Assembly (NCBI GenBank): GCA_005784505.1
Contig: VCAZ01000094.1
Span: forward strand, 1,733,693-1,797,692
Direction: 5' to 3'
Length of the DNA: 64,000 nt
Source of the DNA: Bagarius yarrelli
Lineage: Eukaryota > Chordata > Actinopteri > Siluriformes > Sisoridae
A program made the position numbers and the translations under genes. The notes below the pieces were generated by a model. That model was given only the letters and a program-made list of their open reading frames with translations. It had not been told where the DNA came from and did not search any database. Positions 55,463-64,000 of this stretch are shown piece after piece; within the stretch, counting starts at the first letter, position 1, and every line of letters begins with the position of its first letter.

Positions 55463-56159
55463 TATTAAAAATGTCTTTGTTAGATAAACGTTTATTTAAA
55501 TTAAACAATATATGAATATTTATAATCAGGGGCCCGGATATTCCCCACCCCCACCTTAGGACAGGCTCTCTGAAACTGTAAAGACAAATCTGTGTTTTAT
55601 TCATTTCATATCTGTATTTAATAATATAGGTTCCCCTTCGAATTAAATCCCCCCTTTTAGTTATTAAGATTATTTATGTGTTCGATTCCCCACCAACAGA
55701 CGCGACTTTTAGTATAACGTTCTGTGTGATGATCAGGTGATACCGCGCGCCAACCAGCAAGTAAATTCACATAGACAACAAAATGATCGAACGATCGGAA
55801 AGAGAAAAGTCGATTCAGGATGCAGGAAATTTCACCAAATGCTCGAGCGCTACCTGGTACTGATGAGAGTGAGGGAGAGAGAGAGAGAGAGAGAGAAAAG
55901 AGAGAGACCCCCCCTCTCTCTTTTAGGAGTTGTTAAGGTTTTGTTTTCTCAGTCCAAGGATCACAGAGAGGAACTGCGGAGCGCGCGACAAAACCCGAGA
56001 TTGCGATCCCGAGGTTTAAACACACAGACCCCCAAAACTGGGCATCAATCTTAACAACTCTGTCTCTCAATCTATCTATCTGTCTGTATATCTCTGTCTT
56101 ATTATCTATTACTCTCTCTCTCTCTTTCTCTCTTTTTTCACTCTTTCTCTTTCTGGAGT
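55463..56159 (+). promoter_or_regulatory. Putative asic4 upstream/promoter region
   Basis: Sequence between the V-SINE and the asic4 5' UTR. It becomes GC-richer from about 55735, has a GA tract (55868-55895) and ends in a pyrimidine-rich tract (56056-56157). No TATA box at a convincing distance is seen. It is proposed as promoter-proximal only because it directly precedes exon 1 and the CpG-rich block. Confidence 0.4.
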
Positions 56160-56252
56160 TAAAGTCTTGTTGCGCGCACGCGGAAAAGAAAAAAAGACGG
56201 AAAAGAACAGCCCCGGAGGCGCCGGACGCGCGAGCCTCTGTCAGAGACCGTG
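56160..56252 (+). other. Putative 5' UTR of asic4
   Basis: CpG-rich leader between an in-frame TAA (56160-56162) and the ATG. No other in-frame ATG lies between them, so the start at 56253 is the only ATG available in this open stretch. The transcription start is unknown. The pyrimidine tract ending in CTGGAG just upstream could also be a 3' splice site of a noncoding first exon. Confidence 0.45.
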
Positions 56253-56840
56253 ATGCCAGTGGAGCTCGTGTGTAAGATTAAATTATCGGAGGAGGAGACG
56301 CGGAGAACCAGGGCGGATGGAGGAGAGCGCGCGAGTCTACTGGAGGAGAGCTGCCGCGCGCCAGCGAAGGACCTGGCCGGTTTTGCAAGCTCGTGCTCTC
56401 TGCACGGGATGAGGCACGTGTTCGGTGTGTCAGCCAGCGGCGGCAGAGGCTGCACAAGGCGCACGGTCTGGGCCGCTGCGCTGCTGGCGTCACTTGCGCT
56501 CTTCTTGTACCAGGCGTCCCAGTGCGCCGTGTCGTACCTGCAGCGCGCGCACGTGACAGCGCTGCGAGAGGAGGCCGCGCGCGAGCTGCTTTTTCCCGCC
56601 GTGACCATCTGCAACACGAACCGTTTTCGGTTCTCGGCGCTCACCGACGCAGACATTTACCACCTGGCCAATCTAACCGGCCTCCCGCCAAAAAACCCCG
56701 AGGGTCACCGCGCGGCCGAGTTGCAGTACCCCGAGCCGGACATGCAGGACATCTTTAACCGCACCGGACACCAACTGGAGGACATGTTGAAGAGCTGCAA
56801 CTTCAGCGGACACAACTGCACCGCGCGAGACTTCACTGTG
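56253..56840 (+). CDS. asic4: Acid-sensing ion channel 4, first coding exon
   Basis: Encodes the first 196 residues of an ASIC4-type subunit of the ENaC/degenerin cation-channel family in the neuronal plasma membrane. Seen in the translation: start MPVELVCKIK; cytoplasmic N-terminus with the family's gating His-Gly at 51-52; first membrane segment at about 71-92; the conserved post-TM1 block FPAVTICN at 114-121 entering the extracellular domain; YPEPDM at 159-164; and four N-glycosylation sites at Asn140, 169, 183 and 188. The residue order (DADIYHLANLTGLPPK, NRTGHQLEDMLKSCNFSGH) matches vertebrate ASIC4 rather than ASIC1-3. ATG at 56253 has G at -3; a GTG at 56250 is in frame but not the start. 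The 588 coding bases end in phase 0 at a donor (GTG|GTGAGA). Reading on gives intron sequence and a stop at 56919-56921. The rest of the palm and finger domains, TM2 and the pore lie in exons beyond the window. ASIC4 subunits are usually weakly or not proton-gated. Whether this is asic4a or asic4b cannot be told. Confidence 0.93.
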
Positions 56841-56846
56841 GTGAGA
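56838..56846 (+). other. Splice donor of asic4 exon 1
   Basis: GTG|GTGAGA, close to the vertebrate 5' splice consensus, lies exactly where similarity to ASIC4 ends. An alternative GT three bases upstream (GTGGTG) fits less well. Confidence 0.8.
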
Positions 56847-57195
56847 GGCAACAACTTTCCTCCTCTCTCCAACAGTGTGTGTGTGTGTGTGTGGAGTGTG
56901 CAGTCTTTGCGGTATGTGTAGGAATAATGTAGGGTGTGTGTATTTAAGTGTGCATTAATTGTGACATTTGTGTAATAATATTTGTATTGTGCACATTGAA
57001 GTGTGTGTTTTATGTAGTGTGTAATCAAGTGTTGCCTTGTTTAGTGTCTGAGTAATTCTGTATCCTGCAACTGTGCTGCTGATCTGGGGTTGCGTTCCAG
57101 CAGGTGTGTGAGTGTCATCTGGATCATGAAGTCAGCATCTGTAGTAATGAGATGTTTATGGGAACCCTAATCAATGAAGTACAAACAGAAACACA

Positions 57196-57198
57196 CAA

Positions 57199-57236
<38 letters not shown>
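57196..57236. repeat. (CA)n microsatellite
   Basis: CA run of about 20 units. A GT tract at 56875-56892 lies just after the exon 1 donor. Confidence 0.9.
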
Positions 57237-57239
<3 letters not shown>

Positions 57240-57370
57240 TCACATTCACAGCACACAAGCCAATCAACATATGACTCTGGAATGATTGACAGGTCTGACA
57301 GGATTGACAGGATCCGCAGATGATAATCTGGTGTGAATGAATCATAAATCTGATCACTCCAGATGTTGAT

Positions 57371-57550
57371 ATGAATCTAATGTGGGAGCACTGGCTGTGA
57401 TCTAATCCCACACTGAACTCAGATTCTGGTGGTCTCTTGCATTCCATTGAGTTTCTGTTAAATGAATCTAATGTGGGAGCACTGGCTGTGATCTAATCCC
57501 ACACTGAACTCAGATTCTGGTGTCTCTTGCATTCATTGAGTTTTCTGTTA
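57371..57550. repeat. 91-bp tandem duplication
   Basis: ATGAATCTAATGTGGGAGCA through TTCTGTTAA occurs at 57371-57461 and 57462-57550. The two copies differ by only a few single-base indels, so the duplication is recent. Confidence 0.95.
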
Positions 57551-57880
57551 AGTGGTGAATTATCAGTGTTTATCAGTGCATAAAATAGAATCATATCAAA
57601 TCCAGTCTAATCTCCGGCATATAGAATGACCTGAATGTCAGTATATTAATGCTGGCGTGTGATTTTAATGATCAGTGTCAGTATTTTCACTGTTTTTTTT
57701 TCCTTTAATATATTTATATACCTGAAGTTAATGAGATCAACAAAATTAAAGAAACTAAATCTACTATAATTACTAACACTAAATCTACTGAGAATGCTAA
57801 ATTAAATGCATCAAGACTACATCAATTAGACTACTAAAAGGAGACTAAGATGCTAGTGCTGTGTATTAACACAGGCCTTA
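57551..57880. other. Intronic sequence, nothing recognised
   Basis: AT-rich, with CTAAATCTACT-like motifs near 57755-57850 that resemble the CTACT repeats further right. Confidence 0.4.
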
Positions 57881-58515
57881 CGATATGATATGATACGATA
57901 CATTACAATACATTATATAACCATACAACAGATCACAATGCACTATATAATAATAAAATAGATCACAATACACTATATAACAATACAATAGATCACAATA
58001 CATTATATGACCATACAATACATTACAATGCACTATATAACCATACAATAGATCAAAATACACTATATAACAATACAGCAGATCACAATGCCCTATATAA
58101 TAACAAAATGGATCACAATACACTATATAACAATACAATAGATCACAATACATTATATAACCATACAATATATTACAATACACTATATAACAATACATCA
58201 CAGTACATTATATAACCATACAGTAGATCACAATGCACTATATAACCATACAATATATCAAAATACAATATATATCTAAATAATAGATCACAATACACTA
58301 TATAACAATACAATACATTACAATACATTATATAACCATACAATAGATCACAATAGACTATATAACCATACAATAAATCAAAATGCACTATATAATAATA
58401 AAATAGATCACAATACAATATATATCAATCAAATAGATCACAATACACTATATAACAGTACAATAGATCACATTACACTATATAACGATACAATAGACCA
58501 CAATACACTATAAAA
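57881..58515. repeat. 30-bp AT-rich minisatellite, about 21 copies
   Basis: Unit approximates GATCACAATACACTATATAA + CAATACAATA, with frequent substitutions (CCATACAAT, AATAAAAT). The period is a multiple of three and lacks stops on the minus strand. This produces long Tyr/Cys/Ile/Leu-rich open frames that are not genes. Confidence 0.93.
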
Positions 58516-59070
58516 GGATATATTGCAATACAAAGTCAGGGGCACCCTTACTTTTTCTGCCATGTTTGCTTCTATGATCATGACCGTCTATGTCCGTATA
58601 TATATATGAAAACTACAGTATTAAAATATGAAAAGATACTAGAGGTAAAAGATACCGCAATAGTTAGCTGTATTGATACTTGTACACAGCCCTATAAATC
58701 TTCATATACTACCCAAATTACAGAATAATTCTATCTAATATACTAGTTCGTTTCTCTATAAATTCACAACAAACTAATAAAACGAGATATTGTTTAGCTA
58801 AGCATGCTAACATTTCCAAAACAAAGACTAGTTATAGGTCTCAATAACTGTCCTCCTGGTTCGGAGTCCAGATCACAACGTTTTCTTCTTCTGTAAAATC
58901 CGAGCAGTTTTTTCTTCCAGAGTTTTTTTAAAGGACATTTTTTTTGGTGGCCGTTAAAGCTCGGGCCCCCGGGACAACCCCCCAGTGTAGCTTTCTGTAG
59001 CTGCGACTCCTGCATCAGCAACACACCACCACACATTAGTTTATGTAGGCTGCGGCAATCTATAAGCTTC

Positions 59071-59108
<38 letters not shown>

Positions 59109-59255
59109 TGTTTGCTCAGGAGGGACCTCTGTGTTAGTGATGATAAAGTGCGGGTGTTCGCTCTTTCATGTGGTGTGGTAAGGATCAGTGCACTCGCCTT
59201 GCTAAGACCTGTGATCATACCTGATACACACACACACACACACACACACAACTAC
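58516..59255. other. Intronic sequence with GT and CA tracts
   Basis: Unclassified DNA with (GT)n at 59073-59107 and (CA)n at 59226-59250. The two lie 120 bp apart in opposite sense and could pair in a transcript. Confidence 0.6.
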
Positions 59256-59556
59256 ACACTAAAACATCCATCAATACTAAAACTGAAAACACTGGGAGTA
59301 CTAAAGCTAAAACAACTGTAACTTTTGATAACTGAATTACACTAAACTGCTGAAACTACTAAAACTAGTAACTACATTCACTGAAGCTCCTGAAACTGAA
59401 GTCAGTAAGACCACTAAAACAAATTTTACTGAGACCACTGACACTAAAACTAGCACAACTACTGATATTTAAACTACCGAGGCTTCTAAAAGTGGATTTA
59501 CTAAAATTACTAAAACAAAAAATTACTGAATAAACAACTGAGGTCACTGGCATTAG
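59256..59556 (+). repeat. Decayed ACTAAAACTA-type repeat, left of hAT insertion
   Basis: CTACTAAAACTAG, ACTGAGACCACTGACACTAA and similar motifs match the better preserved 33-bp array at 60740-61530. Together they suggest one ancient array now separated by the hAT element. Confidence 0.7.
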
Positions 59557-59564
59557 ATCTAGTG
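59557..59564. repeat. Target-site duplication, left copy
   Basis: ATCTAGTG immediately before the hAT terminus; the same eight bases follow the element at 60676-60683. Confidence 0.85.
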
Positions 59565-59636
59565 CAGTTACCAACAGGGGGGGTCCCAACCCCCAAAGGG
59601 GCCTTAGTGAGATCTATGTGGGGTCGTGTCATATTA

Positions 59637-60325
59637 GCCGCATTTACACTGCACCTATCAAGTGACCCAATTCCGATTTTTTTTCTTCAGTGTGGTACAG
59701 ACTAGATTTGACTCATGATAGTGTAAGCAGGAAAAAAAGCACATGGATTCTGATATTTTCAGATCGGATTCAGGTCTTATTTATGTGGTAATAAATCGGA
59801 TGTGAATCGGATACGTGCATTAGCGTGTGCTGTGTAAGCAGACAGATCGGATTTTCACCTGTCAATGCGAGTCGAACGTCACTGAATGAGCAACGATGGT
59901 GCATGATCTCAACTCTGGTGGACAGCAACATCTAATAACTTACAATAACTGTTAAATGGTACATTTTTTTTATTCTGTAATGCGCTTGCGGCTAATTAAA
60001 AACACACACACACACACACTCAGTCTCACACACACTCTCTTTTTCACTCTCAGCGGTTCTCCGCCTAAAGAAAGCGTTGATTTGTCGACCTTTGAATATG
60101 ACAGAAATAACATACTAAATAATCCTTTTATCTTCGTCCATTGTGTTCATTAATTATCACGCCATTTTTACTTCCTTTTCCAGGCAGGACGTCCACATTG
60201 GGTTGTGTTTCCGTGTAAAGTGTGAATGCAGACATCGGATACGGGTTGGTTTAAAAGGATGATGTAAGCAGGGGATGCAAAAATTGTGATATAATTACAA
60301 AATTAGAATTGGTGTAAATGCAACC
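59637..60325. mobile_element. TIR element nested inside the hAT transposon
   Basis: Bounded by GCCGCATTTACACTGCACC at the left and its inverted counterpart GGTGTAAATGCAACC at the right, about 690 bp apart (shared core GCATTTACAC). The interior has repeated CAGATCGGATT/AATCGGATGTGAATCGGAT motifs and a CA tract (60003-60020), with no transposase. The superfamily is not assigned. Confidence 0.6.
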
Positions 60326-60415
60326 ATTGAAAAGTGTTGACCAGTGAGGGGCATCAAGGAGAACAAACATATTGCTTTAGCTTATTTTATCCATGATCCA
60401 CTGGTTGACCAAAAA

Positions 60416-60660
60416 ATGGAGAAATTTGTAATTCGTTCCTCCAAAAAAAACACCAACTCGCACTGATTCACCTTCAGCAGCTGATAGTGATGATCCAGAT
60501 ATACTGGACCCAAGTGAGAAAGCTTCCACCAATTCGGGTCTCAGTGCAGCAATACCGGAAACACGAACTGCAGGAAATACCAAAAGCAATAATATCATTA
60601 AATGTGAAATGGGTCCTAAAATATTTTCTTGGGGAAAAGGGGGTCTCAGACAAAAAAAAA
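60416..60660 (+). pseudogene. hAT transposase N-terminus, frameshifted
   Basis: ATG at 60416 opens MEKFVIRSSKK and hits a stop after 16 codons. After an eight-A run near 60442 a second frame continues with an acidic Ser/Asp/Pro-rich segment (SADSDDPDILDPSEKAST-like) for about 55 codons before running into the right end. A short basic start followed by an acidic Ser-rich stretch is common in fish hAT-derived proteins. The dimerisation and catalytic parts are absent. Confidence 0.55.
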
Positions 60661-60675
60661 GGTTGGGAACCACTG

Positions 60676-60683
60676 ATCTAGTG
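60676..60683. repeat. Target-site duplication, right copy
   Basis: ATCTAGTG, identical to 59557-59564. Confidence 0.85.
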
Positions 60684-60739
60684 TGTCTCCTGATTCTGAA
60701 ACCACATTGAAACATAGTTAGTTTCTGATTTTGATTGTT

Positions 60740-61530
60740 TACACTACTGAAACTGCTAACAAAAGATCTTCTAAGACCACTGATAATAAACCTACTAATG
60801 ATTCTTAAACTAAAATTAGTGATTATACTAAAATAACTGATAATGAAACTAGTAAGACTACTAAAAAAATAATACTGAAACTAGTGAGACTACTAAAACT
60901 ACTGGTACTTAAACTAGTGATAATACTAAAATTACTGGTACTTAAACTAGTGAGACTACTAAAATTACTGGTACTAAAACTAGTGAGACTACTAAAATTA
61001 CTGATACTAAAACAAGTGATAAACTACTAAATTACTGATACTAAAAACTAGTGAGACTACTACTAAAATTATTACTGATACTAAACTAGTGAGACTACTA
61101 AAATTACTGTACTAAAACTAGTGAGACTACTAAAAAATTACTGATACTAAAACTAGTGAGACTACTAAAATTACTGGTACTTAAACTAAAACTAGTGATA
61201 ATACTAAAATAACTGATACTGAAACTAGTGAGATACTAAATACTGTACTAAACTAGTACTAAAAACTTACTGATACTAAAAAGTAGTGAACTACTAAAAT
61301 TACTGGTACTAAAACTAGTGAGACTACTAAAATTACTGGTACTAAAACTAGTGATAATACTAAAATTACTGATACTAAAACTAGTGAGACTACTAAAATT
61401 ACTGGTACTAAAACTAGTGAGACTACTAAAATTATTGATACTAAAACCATTGATAATACTAAAACTAGTGAGACCACTAACATTACTAGTACTAAAACTT
61501 GTGAAACTACTAAAAATGAAGAAATAATTC
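60740..61530 (+). repeat. 33-bp minisatellite, about 23 copies
   Basis: Unit approximates ACTAAAACTAGTGAGACTAC + TAAAATTACTGGT. Alternative half-units (GATAATAC for GAGACTAC; GATACT for GGTACT) mark sub-families. Small deletions between 61020 and 61270 put neighbouring parts out of phase. Open frames on both strands (Leu-Val-Ser repeats) reflect a period divisible by three. Confidence 0.93.
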
Positions 61531-62109
61531 ATAATTCAGGTTTGACATTTGCATAAAATTTCCCTATACAAGATTTTAAAAAGATAAAGAGAACAGGAAA
61601 TAGCTAGCGATATTGCTCACTTCTTGGTGACGTAGCGGGTTCTCCGAGTTCCGGCTTTAGCACCACCGACTCCACTGGAATAATTGTATCTAAGATGTTA
61701 AGATGGCTTGCTCTCTTTAACTCCAGGTTAAGATTTAGGCAAGACCAGCGTTAGTCCTCATTCTAAACTAATCCTAATAGCATATGCTAGCTAGCGCTGT
61801 GGTAGAATTGAACACCAGACTAAACCCCGGTGCTATTTTAATACAATGCTTTCCTCAGCACTAAAATATGCAAGGCAGCACGTTCCTAAAACAAAAAAAA
61901 ACAACATGCGACTGCACGCTAATCATATCTTTTTTTAAAGGAAAGCTCACATTAATAATGTCGCTGTAACGACGGTCGCATTTCTGCGGCGTGTAATGGA
62001 GCTTCTGCTCACTAGAACTTCCCTATTGTTGTTTTTTTTTTTTCATTTCCCTCTATTTGTTTTTTCAGCATTAGTATTGCGAGATTGCTTTCTGATGATC
62101 GGTGAAGCG
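61531..62109. other. Intronic sequence, nothing recognised
   Basis: Unclassified DNA without long repeats, apart from a T run near 62029-62042. Confidence 0.4.
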
Positions 62110-62420
62110 TTTCCTCGCTCTCTGCTCCGTTCCCTTCATGCCATGACAGCGAGTTAATGACGTCCCTCTTCAGTGCAGAGACCATCGTTCATCTCAAAGC
62201 GCTCGACCTTCAGACGCGTTTAATTCATCAGACGCCGTTTGATTTGTTATTTCTCCAGCGTCGGTGTGCGCCAGCTCGAGCGTCTCGGTTAGGAAGTGTC
62301 CCAAAGTAAACATTAGACTCTAATGACGCCGCTAGAAACAGCCGAATTACCTCACATCACTTTCCTCGATAAAGTGTCACGCAGCGGCGATTCACTCAGC
62401 AGCCATGAATATGGATCCTC
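62110..62420. other. Candidate conserved noncoding element in asic4 intron 1
   Basis: Repeat-free, GC-richer block (CATGACAGCGAGTTAATGAC, GCGCTCGACCTTCAGACGCG, AGACTCTAATGACGCCGCTA) between repetitive stretches. No coding frame. Selected by base composition and lack of repeats only. Confidence 0.25.
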
Positions 62421-62511
62421 ATAGTCTCCAGGTTTGTTTAGTGAAGAAACAACAGATGGAGAACTGGATTGTTTGACTTTGATGTTCATGAGTCTATCAG
62501 AAAATTCCTCT

Positions 62512-62780
62512 GGTACCACTTTTTCACCAGGTCTGTGCCGGGCTGAACACGGAGCCAGTGTTCTGGTAGGGAGAAGAACCCGCTATGCCAACAATATGTA
62601 ATCGGAATCTCTTGCTGTTGAGTATTTTTCTGGTGCATTTTTCTAATTATAGTTGTGGTGGTCCTGATGGTGAGAAGAGTGTTGGTCTTTTCCAAATTTT
62701 TCTTCCTGGAGTTTTTTAAAAATGGCGCCTCTCAAGCTCCACTGACTGATGATGTCAGATTTTAGAAATCACAGCTGTTG
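62512..62780 (+). mobile_element. Interspersed repeat, family H
   Basis: TTCACCAGGTCTGTGCCGGG, GGTGGTCCTGATGGTGAGAA and GAGTGTTGGTCTTTTC, with GCTCCACTGACTGATGATGT at the right as in the 39.4 kb copy. Confidence 0.6.
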
Positions 62781-62861
62781 GGAGGACACAGGAACTAAGG
62801 ATTTTACATAAATCAAAAAAAAGTAGAAACAAACCCACCATCTGACCATCAGGGTTTGAGA

Positions 62862-63150
62862 ACATCTTGTTTCAGATGTATTCTTCTTTTGCTGCTCTTT
62901 TTATTTTCTGTGCAGGTTCTCCACTAGATTGGGTCATGTGACTGTGTGGAATTGTGTTCATTCAGTTTCAATAGTATTAGTGAGATCAGACACTAATGTT
63001 AAGATGAGAAGGTCTGGGGTTCAGTCGAGATTCCAATTCATCCCGAAAGTGTTCAAAGGGTTTAAGCCTGAATAAGGACTCTGTATAGGACATGAGAGTT
63101 CTTCTAGTCCTATCAGAACACAGCATGTCTTTATGGACATCAGGGCTTCG
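62862..63150 (-). mobile_element. Tc1-like transposon fragment (family D)
   Basis: TTCTGTGCAGGTTCTCCACT, GGGTCATGTGACTGTGTGGA, GTGAGATCAGACACTAATGT, CCAATTCATCCCGAAAGTGT and GACATGAGAGTTCTTCTAGT, in the same order as other copies. The minus strand is the transposase sense; the frame is broken. Confidence 0.75.
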
Positions 63151-63274
63151 TTAAACACTACAGTGTGTGTTACTGATTGATGTGCTAGCGAGTTTGTGTA
63201 AACCTTTAACTCAGAAGGTGAAGAGTTTATCCAGCGCTGGTGTGGGATCTGAACTCTCTCCATCATCTCTATCG

Positions 63275-63480
63275 AAGATTAATGCTCTTTGTCCTGATCT
63301 ATGCTAATGAGATGGTTGTGTGGATGTGATTTGTCGATATCCTGAAATATCACCCCCTCGCTCCCTAAACGCCGCCGCCGCCGATCAATAACCTATTAAA
63401 GGCCGATCACAGACGGGTTGGAAAGCAATCTGGAAATTTGTGCTGACATTGATTCAACAGAGAGGAGCTGATTCTGCCGA
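63275..63480. other. Candidate conserved noncoding element in asic4 intron 1
   Basis: Low-repeat block with TGATCTATGCTAATGAGATG, AACGCCGCCGCCGCCGATCA and CAATAACCTATTAAAGGCCG, TGTGCTGACATTGATTCAAC. It stands out from neighbouring transposon and minisatellite DNA. Function unknown. Confidence 0.3.
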
Positions 63481-63526
63481 TTAACACTCACATCCCTAAA
63501 GACCACATCCCGAAACACACAGTCAC

Positions 63527-63912
63527 TCAGAGAGACTAGAACCCAAACCCACAGGGACTTATCAGATCTGAAACAGACTCAGAGAGACTAGAACCCAAAC
63601 CCACAGGAAATTATTAGATCTGAAACAGACTCAGAGAGACTAGAACCCAAACCCACAGGGACTTTTCAGATCTGAAACAGACAGAGAGAGTAGAACCCAA
63701 ACCCACAGGGACTTATCAGATCTAAAAAAACAGGCCCAGAAGGACTAGCACCTAAACACACAGGGAATAAACAGATCTAAACCAGGCCCAGAGAGACTAG
63801 AACCCAAACCCACAGGGAGTTATCAGCTCTGAAACAGACAGAGAGAGTAGAACCCAAACCCACAGGGACTTATCAGATCTGAAACAGGCCCAGAAAGACT
63901 AGAACCCAAACT
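63527..63912 (+). repeat. 52-bp minisatellite, about 7.5 copies
   Basis: Unit approximates TCAGAGAGACTAGAACCCAA + ACCCACAGGGACTTATCAGATCTGAAACAGAC. First unit starts at 63527, second at 63579. Later units vary in length (GACAGAGAGAGTAG versus GGCCCAGAGAGACTAG). Each unit carries an AGATCT palindrome in most copies. Confidence 0.93.
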
Positions 63913-64000
63913 CCGCTGGTGTGGGATCTGATGGGTGGGATCAATTTTTTAATTGTTGTTATTATATTAATATTTGTGATATTTCTGGTTAAAGATGTTT

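Larger units (their letters stand above)
56165..56850. promoter_or_regulatory. CpG island over asic4 exon 1
   Basis: Dense CG dinucleotides (TGCGCGCACGCGG, GGCGCCGGACGCGCGAG, GCGGCCGAG and many others) over about 0.7 kb, against AT-rich, CpG-poor surroundings. This is typical of a promoter and first-exon CpG island in vertebrates. Confidence 0.75.
59565..60675 (+). mobile_element. hAT-type DNA transposon with 8-bp target-site duplication
   Basis: Starts CAGTTACCAACAGGGGGG and ends AGGTTGGGAACCACTG, so its ends are CAG...CTG. It is flanked by identical ATCTAGTG at 59557-59564 and 60676-60683. An 8-bp duplication with CAG..CTG ends is the signature of hAT elements. The 1,111-bp body contains a nested insertion (59637-60325) and a broken transposase start (from 60416). 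A second, truncated copy of its right end is at 8640-8798. Confidence 0.85.
56841..64000 (+). other. asic4 intron 1 (5' part), extends beyond the window
   Basis: No second asic4 exon (expected to begin with a Val-Tyr-Thr-Arg-like segment) is seen before 64000, so at least 7.2 kb is intronic. It carries three minisatellites, a nested hAT insertion, a family H repeat, a Tc1-like piece and low-repeat blocks. Confidence 0.75.

Noticed and set aside
56159..56656. 165-codon frame antisense to asic4 exon 1
   Set aside because: Shadow of the GC-rich exon. The sense strand has clear ASIC4 similarity and the antisense peptide resembles nothing.
56841..56921. Continuation of the asic4 open frame past the exon end
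   Set aside because: It reads into GT-repeat intron DNA and loses similarity to ASIC4 exactly at a consensus splice donor.
57878..58418. 107- and 81-codon Tyr/Cys/Ile/Leu-rich frames that look membrane-like
   Set aside because: The 30-bp minisatellite has a period divisible by three, so it stays open by construction. No start context, splice sites or homology.
61248..61532. 94-codon Ser/Phe/Thr frame and companions
   Set aside because: Translation of the 33-bp minisatellite; several frames open at once on both strands.

Overview
The window looks like teleost fish nuclear DNA: AT-leaning, without operons, and full of CA/GT dinucleotide tracts, fish-type SINEs and Tc1/hAT transposon relics. 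The SINEs are a V-SINE/DANA-Mermaid-like family and a tRNA-headed family with a UnaL2-type LINE tail. Abundant Tc1-like relics and L2-tailed SINEs would fit an otophysan such as a catfish, but the species call is inference.

Only one real protein-coding segment can be supported. It is the first coding exon of an acid-sensing ion channel 4 gene (asic4) on the + strand, ATG at 56253, with a consensus splice donor after 56840. It sits in a CpG-rich block behind a pyrimidine-rich tract that is probably promoter or 5' UTR. From 56841 to the window end the DNA is read as the start of asic4 intron 1; the remaining exons lie outside. Almost all other long open frames are low-complexity artefacts (poly-Ser/Leu/Phe, SIYL, Lys/Glu/Arg repeats) or pieces of mobile elements. 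The first 300 bases may be the end of another + strand gene's 3' UTR, with weak support.

Layout: 1-7 kb has a compound GACA/GATA (Bkm-like) array, SINEs, a tRNA-Pro/primer-binding-site-like segment, a 0.9 kb C/T-rich block and a 0.6 kb TTCC array. 7-22.6 kb has SINEs, repeated Tc1-like fragments and a palindromic MITE. 23.1-24.0 kb is a 25-bp minisatellite with higher-order structure. 24.7-36 kb has a LINE end, a pol III SINE with poly-A, a 43-bp minisatellite and a 1 kb GAGAA purine array. 36-55.5 kb has more SINEs and Tc1 pieces, including a 5'-truncated LINE inserted in a SINE with its target-site duplication. 55.5-56.84 kb is the asic4 promoter region and exon 1. 56.84-64 kb is intron 1, with three minisatellites (30, 33 and 52 bp units) and a hAT element with a clean 8-bp target-site duplication that itself carries a nested insertion.

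Several low-repeat stretches look like possible conserved noncoding elements, but only alignment to other fish can decide this. I found no sign of a novel multi-gene system. The most informative observations are the nested transposon structures and the tandem-array architecture in asic4 intron 1.
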